This document shows positions 1 to 5,085 of a stretch of 5,825 nucleotides of DNA, piece after piece (position 1 is the first letter of the stretch; each line of letters starts with the position of its first letter). The translations under genes and the position numbers were made by a program. A model generated the notes under the pieces. The model ran no database searches, was not told the origin of the DNA, and worked only from the letters and a program-made list of their open reading frames with translations. Source of the DNA: Deltaproteobacteria bacterium (lineage in GTDB: Bacteria > Myxococcota_A > Polyangia > Polyangiales > Houyiibacteriaceae); NCBI GenBank assembly GCA_003647035.1, contig QMMB01000236.1, positions 1 to 5,825 of the forward strand, given 5' to 3'.

Positions 1-156
1 AATGCCACCACTACCCGCGACGCCGCCGCCTCCGCCAACGCCGCCGCTGCCACCAACGCCGCTATCGCCGTCAGCGCAGCCCAAGGCAAAACCAACGATC
101 AATACGAACGCGGCGCGTCCAGCCACAGCCAATCGAGTACTGAATGAATACCTCAT
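1..156 (-). CDS. Glycine-rich lipoprotein, N-terminal part (runs off the left edge)
   Basis: Only the first 52 codons are inside the window. The protein opens with MRYSFSTRLAVAGR, a positively charged n-region, then a hydrophobic stretch (residues 15-25) ending in the lipobox A24-L25-G26-C27. The mature part then begins ADGDSG and becomes almost pure Gly with Ser, Val and Ala. This is the usual plan of a bacterial lipoprotein: signal peptidase II would cut before Cys27 and the lipidated Cys would anchor a flexible Gly-rich linker in the membrane. Ala, not Asp, follows the Cys, which by the enterobacterial rule would favour the outer membrane. The ATG at 154-156 is preceded by GAGG with a 5-base gap, a good ribosome binding site. 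The functional domain lies outside the window, so no function can be given. The opposite strand here reads as Pro- or Ala-rich frames, which I take as shadows. Confidence 0.72.
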   Translation of the reverse strand, partial: MRYSFSTRLAVAGRAAFVLIVGFALGCADGDSGVGGSGGVGGGGGVAGSGGI

Positions 157-204
157 GCCGACCTCGCAGACTCGGAGGACGTCCGTCCTCTTCGGGAGAC
201 GCCG

Positions 205-234
205 AGTGTACGAGAATTTGGAACCCTGGGGCAA
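205..234 (-). promoter_or_regulatory. Possible sigma-70-type promoter of the lipoprotein gene
   Basis: On the minus strand, TTGCCC (229-234) and TACACT (205-210) are separated by 18 bases, in the only AT-richer part of the 219-base gap 157-375. Each hexamer matches consensus at four of six positions. Transcription would begin near 197, leaving a leader of about 40 bases that contains the perfect inverted repeat GAGGAC/GTCCTC (175-190, 4-base loop), just upstream of the ribosome binding site. I see no gene or other element in the rest of the gap. This is a consensus match only. Confidence 0.28.
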
Positions 235-375
235 AGCCGAAAGTAAATATGAACACCCTGTTTCACGCTTGGGCTGGGGGACCGCCGAGCTCATCAGCCC
301 CGCCATGGCAACGTCCGCCGGTCCAACGGGCGCGGCAACGCGATCACAGTCTGGCGCCACAAACCGCAAGCCGCG

Positions 376-1053
376 TCAGTGTTTGCCGAGCGCTGCTCCA
401 AGTCGGTGGAGCAGCGCGGCCCCGTCGCCGCGATACGACGCGCCGTGCATGCAGGCGAGCACCTGCGGCTCGGTTGCTGCAAGCTTGTCGAGTAGCGCTC
501 CGGCGCCGTGAATCGGCGCGTAAGGGAACTCCTGTCGCATGGCCTCGCTTGGTTCCCACACCAGGGCGTCCGATTCGGTGATCGCGGGCGGTTGGTTCCC
601 GGGCTGAGCGAACAGGTCGCCGCATAGCAGCGTGCGGGTCGTGGTCTCGAACAGGTAGCCCGTCTCCATGCCGTGAGGCAGATGCGGGGTGTCGATCCAC
701 TGAACGCGGAGGGTGCCAAGCGAATGAGTTTCACCGTCGGCTAGCGGCTTGGCGGGGCGGTCTGCAAAATCGTCTACCGAGACCATGGCAGCCAGCGCGC
801 TGCACAACGGCTGTGCATCGGGCGCCGCGGCGAGCCACTCGTTGAGTGCACCGCACTCGTCGGCTTCGAAGTGGGAGAACGAAATCCACCGTAGGCGGGC
901 GGGATCCATGAGCGATGCGACGGCCTCGAGGGTGAGCGGGAACACCTTGCGCGGCCCGGTGTGGAACAGGAGGGCGAAGCGAACGCACGGGCCGCCGAGG
1001 CCTAGCTTTGCCAACGATTCTGGCAACGGGCACGCCTGTATGGGCTTCGGCAT
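376..1053 (-). CDS. Metallo-beta-lactamase-fold protein with di-iron (ODP/flavodiiron-like) metal site
   Basis: The protein has the metal-ligand pattern of the flavodiiron/ODP branch of the metallo-beta-lactamase superfamily rather than the usual HxHxDH. Counting from the ATG at 1051-1053 (225 residues): H61-x-E63-x-D65 within SHFEADECGALNEW, H124 in DTPHLPHG, D146 in LLCGDLF and H203 in CMHGASYRGDG. Proteins of this branch bind a non-haem di-iron centre and reduce or sense oxygen or nitric oxide. No flavodoxin or rubredoxin domain is present, so this is a stand-alone MBL domain, perhaps an O2 sensor or a hydrolase. An in-frame TTG at 1087-1089 would add 12 residues; neither start has a good ribosome binding site. 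The domain seems to start abruptly at FALLFHTGPRKVF; from memory of the family, a strand of about 10-15 residues usually precedes this. The 5' end overlaps sigma-like sequence read on the other strand. Confidence 0.85.
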   Translation of the reverse strand: MPKPIQACPLPESLAKLGLGGPCVRFALLFHTGPRKVFPLTLEAVASLMDPARLRWISFSHFEADECGALNEWLAAAPDAQPLCSALAAMVSVDDFADRPAKPLADGETHSLGTLRVQWIDTPHLPHGMETGYLFETTTRTLLCGDLFAQPGNQPPAITESDALVWEPSEAMRQEFPYAPIHGAGALLDKLAATEPQVLACMHGASYRGDGAALLHRLGAALGKH

Positions 1054-1095
1054 CTTCGCGGTGTAGCGGAAGCCGAGGATCTTGCACAACAGGCC

Positions 1096-1497
1096 ATGGA
1101 GGTGATGCTCTCATCCCTGCGGCAGGGTCGCGTCGACGACCTCGAGCTGCTCGACAGATACGTGCTCGGCGTGTGTCGCAACGTCGCGCACGCGCTGCGA
1201 CGGTCGGGAGAGCGGACAGCGAAGGCTGCGCGGCGCTTAGCTCTCGAGCCGGCCCCGTCTGTGGAACAGCCTCCCGAACCGCCGTGGGGGAAGCAGACGG
1301 TGGAGCGGCTCACCACGTGCATGGATGGGCTCTCGGAACGGGAGCGGCGCGTCGTGCACCTGTCGTTCGCCGAATGGCAACGAAGCGCCGAAATTGCCGA
1401 ACAGCTCGAAGTGGCGGCCGGCAACGTGCGAGTCATCCGTCACCGGGCGCTGCGCAAGCTGCGTGAGTGCCTGGACCGAGCGGGAGAGCCAGCATGA
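1096..1497 (+). CDS. Sigma-70 family RNA polymerase sigma factor (ECF-like), 5' end abnormal
   Basis: The 133-residue product contains the end of region 2 (residues 1-35, including RYVLGVCRNVAHALRR), a short linker, and a complete region 4 (about 68-126). In region 4, MDGLSERERRVVHLSF is followed by a helix-turn-helix around SAEIAEQLEVAAGNVRVIRHRALRKL, which would bind the -35 element. ATG 1096 is the first usual start codon after the in-frame TAG at 1003. The frame upstream of it (1018-1095) nevertheless still encodes region 2.1/2.2-like sequence, including RLYGLRHLRGVAEAEDLAQQ. The protein made from ATG 1096 would therefore lack much of the core-RNAP-binding helix. Either an unusual start such as CTG 1036 is used, or the gene is 5'-truncated. 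It overlaps the next gene by ATGA and is probably co-transcribed and translationally coupled with it. Family call is sure; activity is not. Confidence 0.85.
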   Translation: MEVMLSSLRQGRVDDLELLDRYVLGVCRNVAHALRRSGERTAKAARRLALEPAPSVEQPPEPPWGKQTVERLTTCMDGLSERERRVVHLSFAEWQRSAEIAEQLEVAAGNVRVIRHRALRKLRECLDRAGEPA

Positions 1498-2039
1498 CCA
1501 CGATGTGCTCGCACGGCGCGACCGCCGAAAATTGGATCGACTTCTTCGCGGGCGAGCTCGACGAGAAAACCGGGGGGCGGCTGGAGCAGCTGTTGTTCGA
1601 GTGCGCCGACTGCGCGGCCGAAGCCGAGCGCTGGGGCGAGTTGGCTGGTGGCGCCGGGCTGGTGATCCCCCCGGTGATCTCGACCGATGCACTGCGCGCG
1701 CTCCAAGACCGGGGCGAGCTGATGAACGAGAATGCGATGCAACCGGGCGAGCACTGCCAGGCAGAGTTCCCCGACGGCGGACGTGTGTTGGTTCACCGGC
1801 TGCAGGGGCTTGATCTGACGAGCACCGACCGCGTGAATCTCGCGCTGAGCACGGCCGAGGGTGCCCCATTGGTGCGCCTCGAAGACGTACCTTTTGATCC
1901 CGCCGCCGGAGAGGTGCTCGTCGCGTGCCAGCGCCACTTCGGCGAGTCGTTCCCAGAGGAAATCGTGTTCGAGGTCGAGCGTCAGGGAGCCGGCCGGGTC
2001 GAGGTCCTCGCCAGGTACGCCGTCGACCATACGTACTGA
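1494..2039 (+). CDS. Putative soluble anti-sigma factor (degenerate zinc-finger type)
   Basis: The 181-residue protein starts at the ATG that overlaps the sigma gene's TGA (1494-1497). GGGAGA lies just upstream as ribosome binding site. Residues 13-50 (NWIDFFAGELDE..., then LLFECADCAAEAERWGEL) look like the N-terminal helical domain of ZAS/zf-HC2 anti-sigma factors, with C37-x2-C40. The His normally four residues before the first Cys is Leu33; H7 near the N-terminus might replace it. The rest (about 75-181) is rich in short alternating hydrophobic stretches and probably forms a beta domain. I see no membrane segment, so unlike most ECF anti-sigma factors it should be cytoplasmic. The role is inferred from gene order and the CxxC domain. 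It could instead be a regulatory partner of another kind. Confidence 0.6.
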   Translation: MTTMCSHGATAENWIDFFAGELDEKTGGRLEQLLFECADCAAEAERWGELAGGAGLVIPPVISTDALRALQDRGELMNENAMQPGEHCQAEFPDGGRVLVHRLQGLDLTSTDRVNLALSTAEGAPLVRLEDVPFDPAAGEVLVACQRHFGESFPEEIVFEVERQGAGRVEVLARYAVDHTY

Positions 2040-2083
2040 GCCCGGCGCTTTGTGAGTCGGGCGCTTCCTGTTACAAGACGGGC

Positions 2084-3037
2084 GTGCGCTGTCTGGTTAC
2101 AGGGGCGACCGGGTTCATCGGGGGCGGGGTCGTTCGCAAGTTGCAGAACGCCGGCCATGAAGTGATCGCCTATGTCCGCGAGGGCTCGGACTCTCGATCG
2201 CTTCAAGACGTCGAACGGATTGTCGGGGACCTGGGCGATCCAAACCGTTTGGCCATCGCCGCGGCCGACTGCGACGCCATGGTGCACGCCGCCGGCATCG
2301 CCGACCCCGCCGCCGACACGGACTCGCTCGGCTGGGCGCACGTCGCCGGCACCGAGAACGTGATCAACGCGGCCAGGCAAGCGGGCTGCAAACGACTGAT
2401 ACACATCTCGTGCGCCGACGTGACGCTCTACGACGGGCCGCGTTCTTTCTGGAACGAAGACCAGGCGCCGCCGCGACCCTTCGGTGAGCTCGCTCGCACC
2501 AAACTCCAGGCCGAAGAGCTGGTTCGCGTGTCGGGCCAACGGGGTTTCCGGACCACAGCACTGCGGCCCGCGCTCGTCTGGGGCCCGGGAGACACCACAC
2601 ACCTCCCGGGTTGGAAGGCCGAAACCAACCAGGGCGGCATCCGCATCATTGGCGGCGGCAAGAAGCTGATGGCGACGACCTTCATCGGCAATCTGACCCA
2701 CGCCGTGCTCTGCGCGCTGCAAGCGAAGGTCGTGACAGGCAATGTCTACCATGTCGTCGACACCGAGCTCACGGTCTCGCGCGACTTCTTCACCGACCTG
2801 AGCACCGCGCTCGGATGGAAGCCTCCGAGAGGCGCAGGCCCCTACCGATGGGCCTGGCTCGCGTGCCGAACCGGGCTATCGTCGCTTCATCCGACCCAGG
2901 TGATCCGCCGCGGACAGACGAGCGCGTTTGAAATGAACCGAGCGAAGAAAGACCTCGACTACGAGCCCATCGTGACGCGCGAACAAGGGATGGCGGAACT
3001 CGCCAACTGGTATCGGGAAACGCACGGCAACAGATGA
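2084..3037 (+). CDS. NAD(P)-dependent epimerase/dehydratase, extended SDR (3beta-HSD-like), atypical active site
   Basis: The 317-residue protein begins MRCLVTGATGFIG when started at GTG 2084. This puts the Rossmann nucleotide-binding motif TGxxGxxG at residues 6-13, where extended SDRs have it. Further family marks are D49 (GDLGD), the HAAG motif (68-71), VAGTENVINAAR (88-98), LRPALVWGPGD (160-170) and the C-terminal DYEPIVTREQGMAELANWYR typical of 3beta-hydroxysteroid-dehydrogenase/sterol-decarboxylase relatives. The catalytic YxxxK is changed: K140 is present (ELARTK) but the Tyr position is Leu136, and the usual Ser-Ser before it reads S109-C110. It probably still binds NAD(P), but normal SDR proton transfer is doubtful. 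No strong ribosome binding site precedes GTG. Its TGA overlaps the tadA ATG, so the two genes are co-translated. The 44-base gap after the anti-sigma gene contains no clear terminator, so one operon from the sigma gene is possible. Substrate unknown. Confidence 0.88.
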   Translation: MRCLVTGATGFIGGGVVRKLQNAGHEVIAYVREGSDSRSLQDVERIVGDLGDPNRLAIAAADCDAMVHAAGIADPAADTDSLGWAHVAGTENVINAARQAGCKRLIHISCADVTLYDGPRSFWNEDQAPPRPFGELARTKLQAEELVRVSGQRGFRTTALRPALVWGPGDTTHLPGWKAETNQGGIRIIGGGKKLMATTFIGNLTHAVLCALQAKVVTGNVYHVVDTELTVSRDFFTDLSTALGWKPPRGAGPYRWAWLACRTGLSSLHPTQVIRRGQTSAFEMNRAKKDLDYEPIVTREQGMAELANWYRETHGNR

Positions 3038-3516
3038 CGGACGACACGGACGAACAATGGATGCAGGCGGCGATCACGCAAGCACGCCTCGCCGAGGCCA
3101 AGGGCGAAGTCCCTGTGGGCGCCGTCATCATTCATGAGGGCCAGGTGATCGGGCGCGGTCACAACGAGCGCGAATCCTCGCAAGACCCGACCGCACACGC
3201 CGAGATGATCGCGATTCGGGAAGCCGCTAAGCAACTCGGCAGCTGGCGCCTGATCGACACCACCCTCTACGTCACCCTCGAACCCTGCCCCATGTGTGCC
3301 GGCGCACTCGTGAACGCGCGAGTCCCTCGGGTCGTGTGGGGCTGCGACGACCCAAAAGCAGGTGCGACCCAAACCGTCTACACCATCGGCAACGACGACC
3401 GGCTCAACCACCGGTTCGAGTGTGTGCCAGGCGTCCTGGGCGGCGAGTGCAGCGCACTGTTGAGCCAGTTTTTTGCGGCAATCCGAGCCAAGAACAACCC
3501 AGGAAACATGCGTTGA
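3034..3516 (+). CDS. tadA: tRNA-specific adenosine deaminase TadA
   Basis: This 160-residue cytidine-deaminase-fold enzyme converts A34 to inosine in the anticodon of tRNA-Arg(ACG), allowing one tRNA to read CGU, CGC and CGA. The zinc site is complete: H55-A-E57 (PTAHAEM, with E57 as the proton shuttle) and P84-C85-P-M-C88 (TLEPCPMCAGAL). Other family marks are the N-terminal EVPVGAVI (25-32), the DPTAHAE motif and WRLIDTTLYVTLEPC. Length matches the bacterial family (about 150-170). The ATG overlaps the stop of the dehydrogenase gene, implying coupling. The stop codon lies inside the TTGACA of the downstream tRNA promoter. Its substrate tRNA is encoded in this window at 4746-4819. Confidence 0.97.
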   Translation: MTDDTDEQWMQAAITQARLAEAKGEVPVGAVIIHEGQVIGRGHNERESSQDPTAHAEMIAIREAAKQLGSWRLIDTTLYVTLEPCPMCAGALVNARVPRVVWGCDDPKAGATQTVYTIGNDDRLNHRFECVPGVLGGECSALLSQFFAAIRAKNNPGNMR

Positions 3517-3540
3517 CACGCAAACCCGTTTTGCTAGCTT
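3513..3540 (+). promoter_or_regulatory. Promoter of the tRNA-Ser(CGA)-tRNA-Ser(GGA)-SRP RNA transcript
   Basis: A perfect -35 hexamer TTGACA (3513-3518) is followed after 16 bases by TAGCTT (3535-3540), a weak -10 that resembles the TACGTT and TACATA of the two minus-strand tRNA promoters here. The expected start is about 3547, at the first base of the tRNA, so the leader is only a base or so. The seven bases between the -10 and the tRNA are all G or C, the kind of discriminator seen in stringently controlled stable-RNA promoters. The -35 contains the tadA stop TGA (3514-3516). Confidence 0.65.
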
Positions 3541-3547
3541 CCGCCGC

Positions 3548-3635
3548 GGAGAGCTGTCCGAGTGGTCGAAGGTGCTTGATTCGAAATCAAGTGTACCGAG
3601 AGGTACCAAGGGTTCGAATCCCTTGCTCTCCGCCA
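3548..3635 (+). tRNA. serU-like: tRNA-Ser(CGA)
   Basis: An 88-base class II tRNA with encoded CCA. Acceptor arms are GGAGAGC (3548-3554) and GCTCTCC (3625-3631), discriminator G3632, and CCA 3633-3635. The anticodon stem CTTGA/TCAAG encloses loop TTCGAAA, giving anticodon CGA, which reads UCG. A long variable arm, as expected for serine, lies between the anticodon arm and the T arm (AAGGG-TTCGAAT-CCCTT). Confidence 0.97.
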
Positions 3636-3721
3636 CGTTCTTTGACCTAAGAGTTTTGGATCGCAGAAGCCGTTGCCCGAAAAGGCAGAGGCCGAAGCGA
3701 AAAGGAAGGCGGACTCCGCCT

Positions 3722-3809
3722 GGAGAGGTGACCGAGTGGTCGAAGGTGCACGATTGGAAATCGTGTGTGCCGAAAGGTACCGGGGGTTCGAATCCCTTCC
3801 TCTCCGCCA
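3722..3809 (+). tRNA. tRNA-Ser(GGA)
   Basis: An 88-base class II tRNA with encoded CCA (3807-3809). Acceptor arms are GGAGAGG (3722-3728) and CCTCTCC (3799-3805) with discriminator G3806. The anticodon stem CACGA/TCGTG holds loop TTGGAAA, giving anticodon GGA for UCC and UCU. It follows tRNA-Ser(CGA) by 86 bases without a clear promoter of its own, so it is probably cut from the same transcript. The spacer ends in the short inverted repeat AGGCGG/CCGCCT (3707-3721), directly against the tRNA 5' end. The SRP RNA begins only 5 bases after its CCA. Confidence 0.97.
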
Positions 3810-3812
3810 GTT
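3777..3812 (+). repeat. 36-bp inverted repeat, copy 1 (3' half of tRNA-Ser(GGA))
   Basis: This stretch is identical, over 36 bases, to the reverse complement of 4866-4901. It covers the end of the variable arm, the T arm, the acceptor strand, the encoded CCA and three bases of 3' flank (GTT) in both serine tRNAs. Identity past the mature tRNA end suggests duplication or gene conversion rather than only functional constraint. Confidence 0.9.
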
Positions 3813-3814
3813 AT

Positions 3815-3898
<84 letters not shown>

Positions 3899-3955
3899 TT
3901 TACGCTATATTTGTGCGTGGGAGACAAGAGGTCTTACTTAGCGATGTAGCGAATC

Positions 3956-4741
3956 ATGCGTATTTCGATCGGCCTCATCTTGCTCGCCACGGCCATTCAG
4001 CCGGCCGCCGCGTTCGGTCAGCAGCCGCCAACGGCGCAGCCCATCGACGAGCCGTCGTCCACCGTCGTGATCGACACGCCACCGCCACCTCGAGCCGGCG
4101 TGCCCGAGTTCCAAACGCCATCAACCGGCGTCATCCTCGACCGGCCCGGCCGGGTCTTGATCTCCGGCAAGCCCGTGCGCGCCCACTTCAGCTCGCCTAC
4201 AGACGGCGTGGCGTTCCAGGTGCAGGTCGGAGGCAGCTGCTCTTCGATCAGCGGCGTGAGCTTCGGCATGAGCTATGGCTGGGGTGGTCCCGGCTGGGGC
4301 GGCTATGGCATCGGCTACGGCGCGGCGCCGTACTACGGAGAGATCGTCACCAAGGCCTACCAACCGATCTGCGAGACACCGTGCGATGCCACACTGCTGT
4401 CGGGCCGACATCGAATGGCGCTTTCACTCGATGGAGGCAAGCCCGTCAACGTCACCCTCCCGGTTGACCTCACAGAGGACTCGACCGTCGAGGGCCGCTA
4501 CATCGACAAGCGCCGCTTGCGAAAGGCTGGCTGGGCCACGTTCGTCGCAGGCTCCCTCGCCGGCATGGCGCTCATGTTCGCCTCCATCGACTACCGCAAC
4601 GATCCGCTGCTCGGCGACCAAATCCGCTACCGCCCCATGTTCTACACGGGCATCAGCCTCTTCGTCGGCTCGATCATCACCGGCGCAGTGCTCGCATCCC
4701 AAGACGACGAAGCCCGCGTGACCGTGTTTCCCGTCCAGTAA
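3956..4741 (+). CDS. Exported membrane-anchored protein of unknown function with PEGA-like segment
   Basis: I do not recognise a named family. The 261-residue product has a signal peptide (1-about 20, ending AAAFGQ), then a Pro/Thr-rich linker (22-57). A domain starting near 58 contains C95. Next comes a Gly/Tyr/Trp-rich stretch (103-128) with repeated WGG and YG. The segment ICETPCDATLLSGRHRMALSLDGG (139-161, with C139 and C143) resembles PEGA-type surface-domain repeats. Two hydrophobic segments follow, at 192-211 and 228-247. Topology suggests an exported N-terminal part anchored by a C-terminal helical hairpin. ATG 3956 has no good ribosome binding site. TATATT at 3906-3911, just after the SRP terminator, is a possible -10 without a convincing -35. 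Its TAA ends 4 bases from the 3' end of the convergent tRNA-Arg gene. Confidence 0.82.
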   Translation: MRISIGLILLATAIQPAAAFGQQPPTAQPIDEPSSTVVIDTPPPPRAGVPEFQTPSTGVILDRPGRVLISGKPVRAHFSSPTDGVAFQVQVGGSCSSISGVSFGMSYGWGGPGWGGYGIGYGAAPYYGEIVTKAYQPICETPCDATLLSGRHRMALSLDGGKPVNVTLPVDLTEDSTVEGRYIDKRRLRKAGWATFVAGSLAGMALMFASIDYRNDPLLGDQIRYRPMFYTGISLFVGSIITGAVLASQDDEARVTVFPVQ

Positions 4742-4745
4742 GGGG

Positions 4746-4819
4746 CGGACTCAGGAGGACTCGAACCTCCAACCCCCGGCTCCGTAGGCCGGTGCTCTAT
4801 CCAATTGAGCTATGAGTCC
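4746..4819 (-). tRNA. tRNA-Arg(ACG)
   Basis: A 74-base tRNA. On the minus strand the acceptor arms are GGACTCA (4819-4813) and TGAGTCC (4753-4747), and the discriminator is G (4746). The D arm contains AGCTCAATTGGATAGAGC. The anticodon stem CCGGC/GCCGG holds loop CTACGGA, giving anticodon ACG. A34 should be changed to inosine by TadA, whose recognition core UACG is in the loop. CCA is not encoded (the DNA reads CCC), so it must be added after transcription, unlike the three serine tRNAs here. Confidence 0.97.
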
Positions 4820-4830
4820 CCGGGGCGGGC

Positions 4831-4858
4831 AACGTAGCGGCCCCGTTTGGAGCGTCAA
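4831..4858 (-). promoter_or_regulatory. Promoter of tRNA-Arg(ACG)
   Basis: On the minus strand, TTGACG (4858-4853), a 16-base spacer and TACGTT (4836-4831) precede a GC-rich discriminator. The start would be about 4824, five bases before the tRNA. The block resembles the promoter at 5014-5042: both read GGGGCGCTTGAC or GGGGCGCTTTGAC, then a C/G-rich spacer ending GC-TAC. It sits between the two minus-strand tRNAs, so tRNA-Arg can be made independently. Confidence 0.6.
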
Positions 4859-4865
4859 GCGCCCC

Positions 4866-4901
4866 AACTGGCGGAGAGGAAGGGATTCGAACCCCCGGTA
4901 C
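4866..4901 (-). repeat. 36-bp inverted repeat, copy 2 (3' half of tRNA-Ser(GCT))
   Basis: Exact reverse complement of 3777-3812. It ends three bases beyond the CCA of tRNA-Ser(GCT). The two copies bracket about 1.05 kb holding the SRP RNA, the unknown exported protein and tRNA-Arg. Confidence 0.9.
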
Positions 4902-4961
4902 GGCTCTACACCGTACGGTCGCTTAGCAAGCGACTGCCTTCGACCACTCGGCCACCTCTCC
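4869..4961 (-). tRNA. tRNA-Ser(GCT)
   Basis: A 93-base class II tRNA with encoded CCA (4871-4869). Acceptor arms are GGAGAGG (4961-4955) and CCTCTCC (4879-4873), with discriminator G at 4872. The anticodon stem GTCGC/GCGAC holds loop TTGCTAA, giving anticodon GCT for AGC and AGU. The long variable arm contains the pairing CGTACGGTG...CCGTAC. The 5' quarter and 3' third are nearly identical to tRNA-Ser(GGA). Confidence 0.97.
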
Positions 4962-5013
4962 AACAAGCCATGTTTTCAACACGAGCCGCGCCGTGCGAGG
5001 CCCGCGGGCGGCC

Positions 5014-5042
5014 TATGTAGCCGCCCCCCAAAGGAGTGTCAA
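5014..5042 (-). promoter_or_regulatory. Promoter of tRNA-Ser(GCT)
   Basis: On the minus strand a perfect TTGACA (5042-5037) is separated by 17 bases from TACATA (5019-5014), and then a GC-rich discriminator follows. The start would be near 5007, giving a leader of about 46 bases before the tRNA. It matches the tRNA-Arg promoter in layout and in flanking sequence. The region 4962-5085 holds no gene and is also the upstream region of the divergent TIMP-like gene. Confidence 0.65.
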
Positions 5043-5085
5043 AGCGCCCCCCGGCGGGCGGCGGTGCCGTGCTACAAGGTGGCTC

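Noticed and set aside
175..190. GAGGAC/GTCCTC perfect inverted repeat as an operator or riboswitch
   Set aside because: A 6-bp arm pair in GC-rich DNA is expected by chance; only its place in the lipoprotein leader makes it worth noting.
2..511. Long plus-strand Pro-rich open frame
   Set aside because: It has low-complexity start and basic, Ser/Ala-rich composition throughout, spans the lipoprotein start, the gap and the end of the hydrolase gene on the other strand, and shows no domain. It is a high-GC shadow.
2040..2062. GCCCG/CGGGC hairpin between the anti-sigma and dehydrogenase genes
   Set aside because: The stem is only 5 bp with a 13-base loop and no T-run follows, so a terminator call is not supported.
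2959..3636. Minus-strand open frame opposite tadA and tRNA-Ser(CGA)
   Set aside because: It covers the antisense of tadA and of a tRNA; the MAESKGFEPLVPL-type start is the well-known false translation of a tRNA gene's opposite strand.
3642..3670. TTGACC as -35 of a separate promoter for tRNA-Ser(GGA)
   Set aside because: At 16-18 bases downstream there is no acceptable -10 (AGAAGC and neighbours), so co-transcription from 3513-3540 is simpler.
5006..5026. Inverted repeat GGGCGGC/GCCGCCC with a 7-base loop, possible terminator
   Set aside because: No T-run follows on either strand and the loop and one arm coincide with the -10 and spacer of the tRNA-Ser(GCT) promoter, which explains the bases better.
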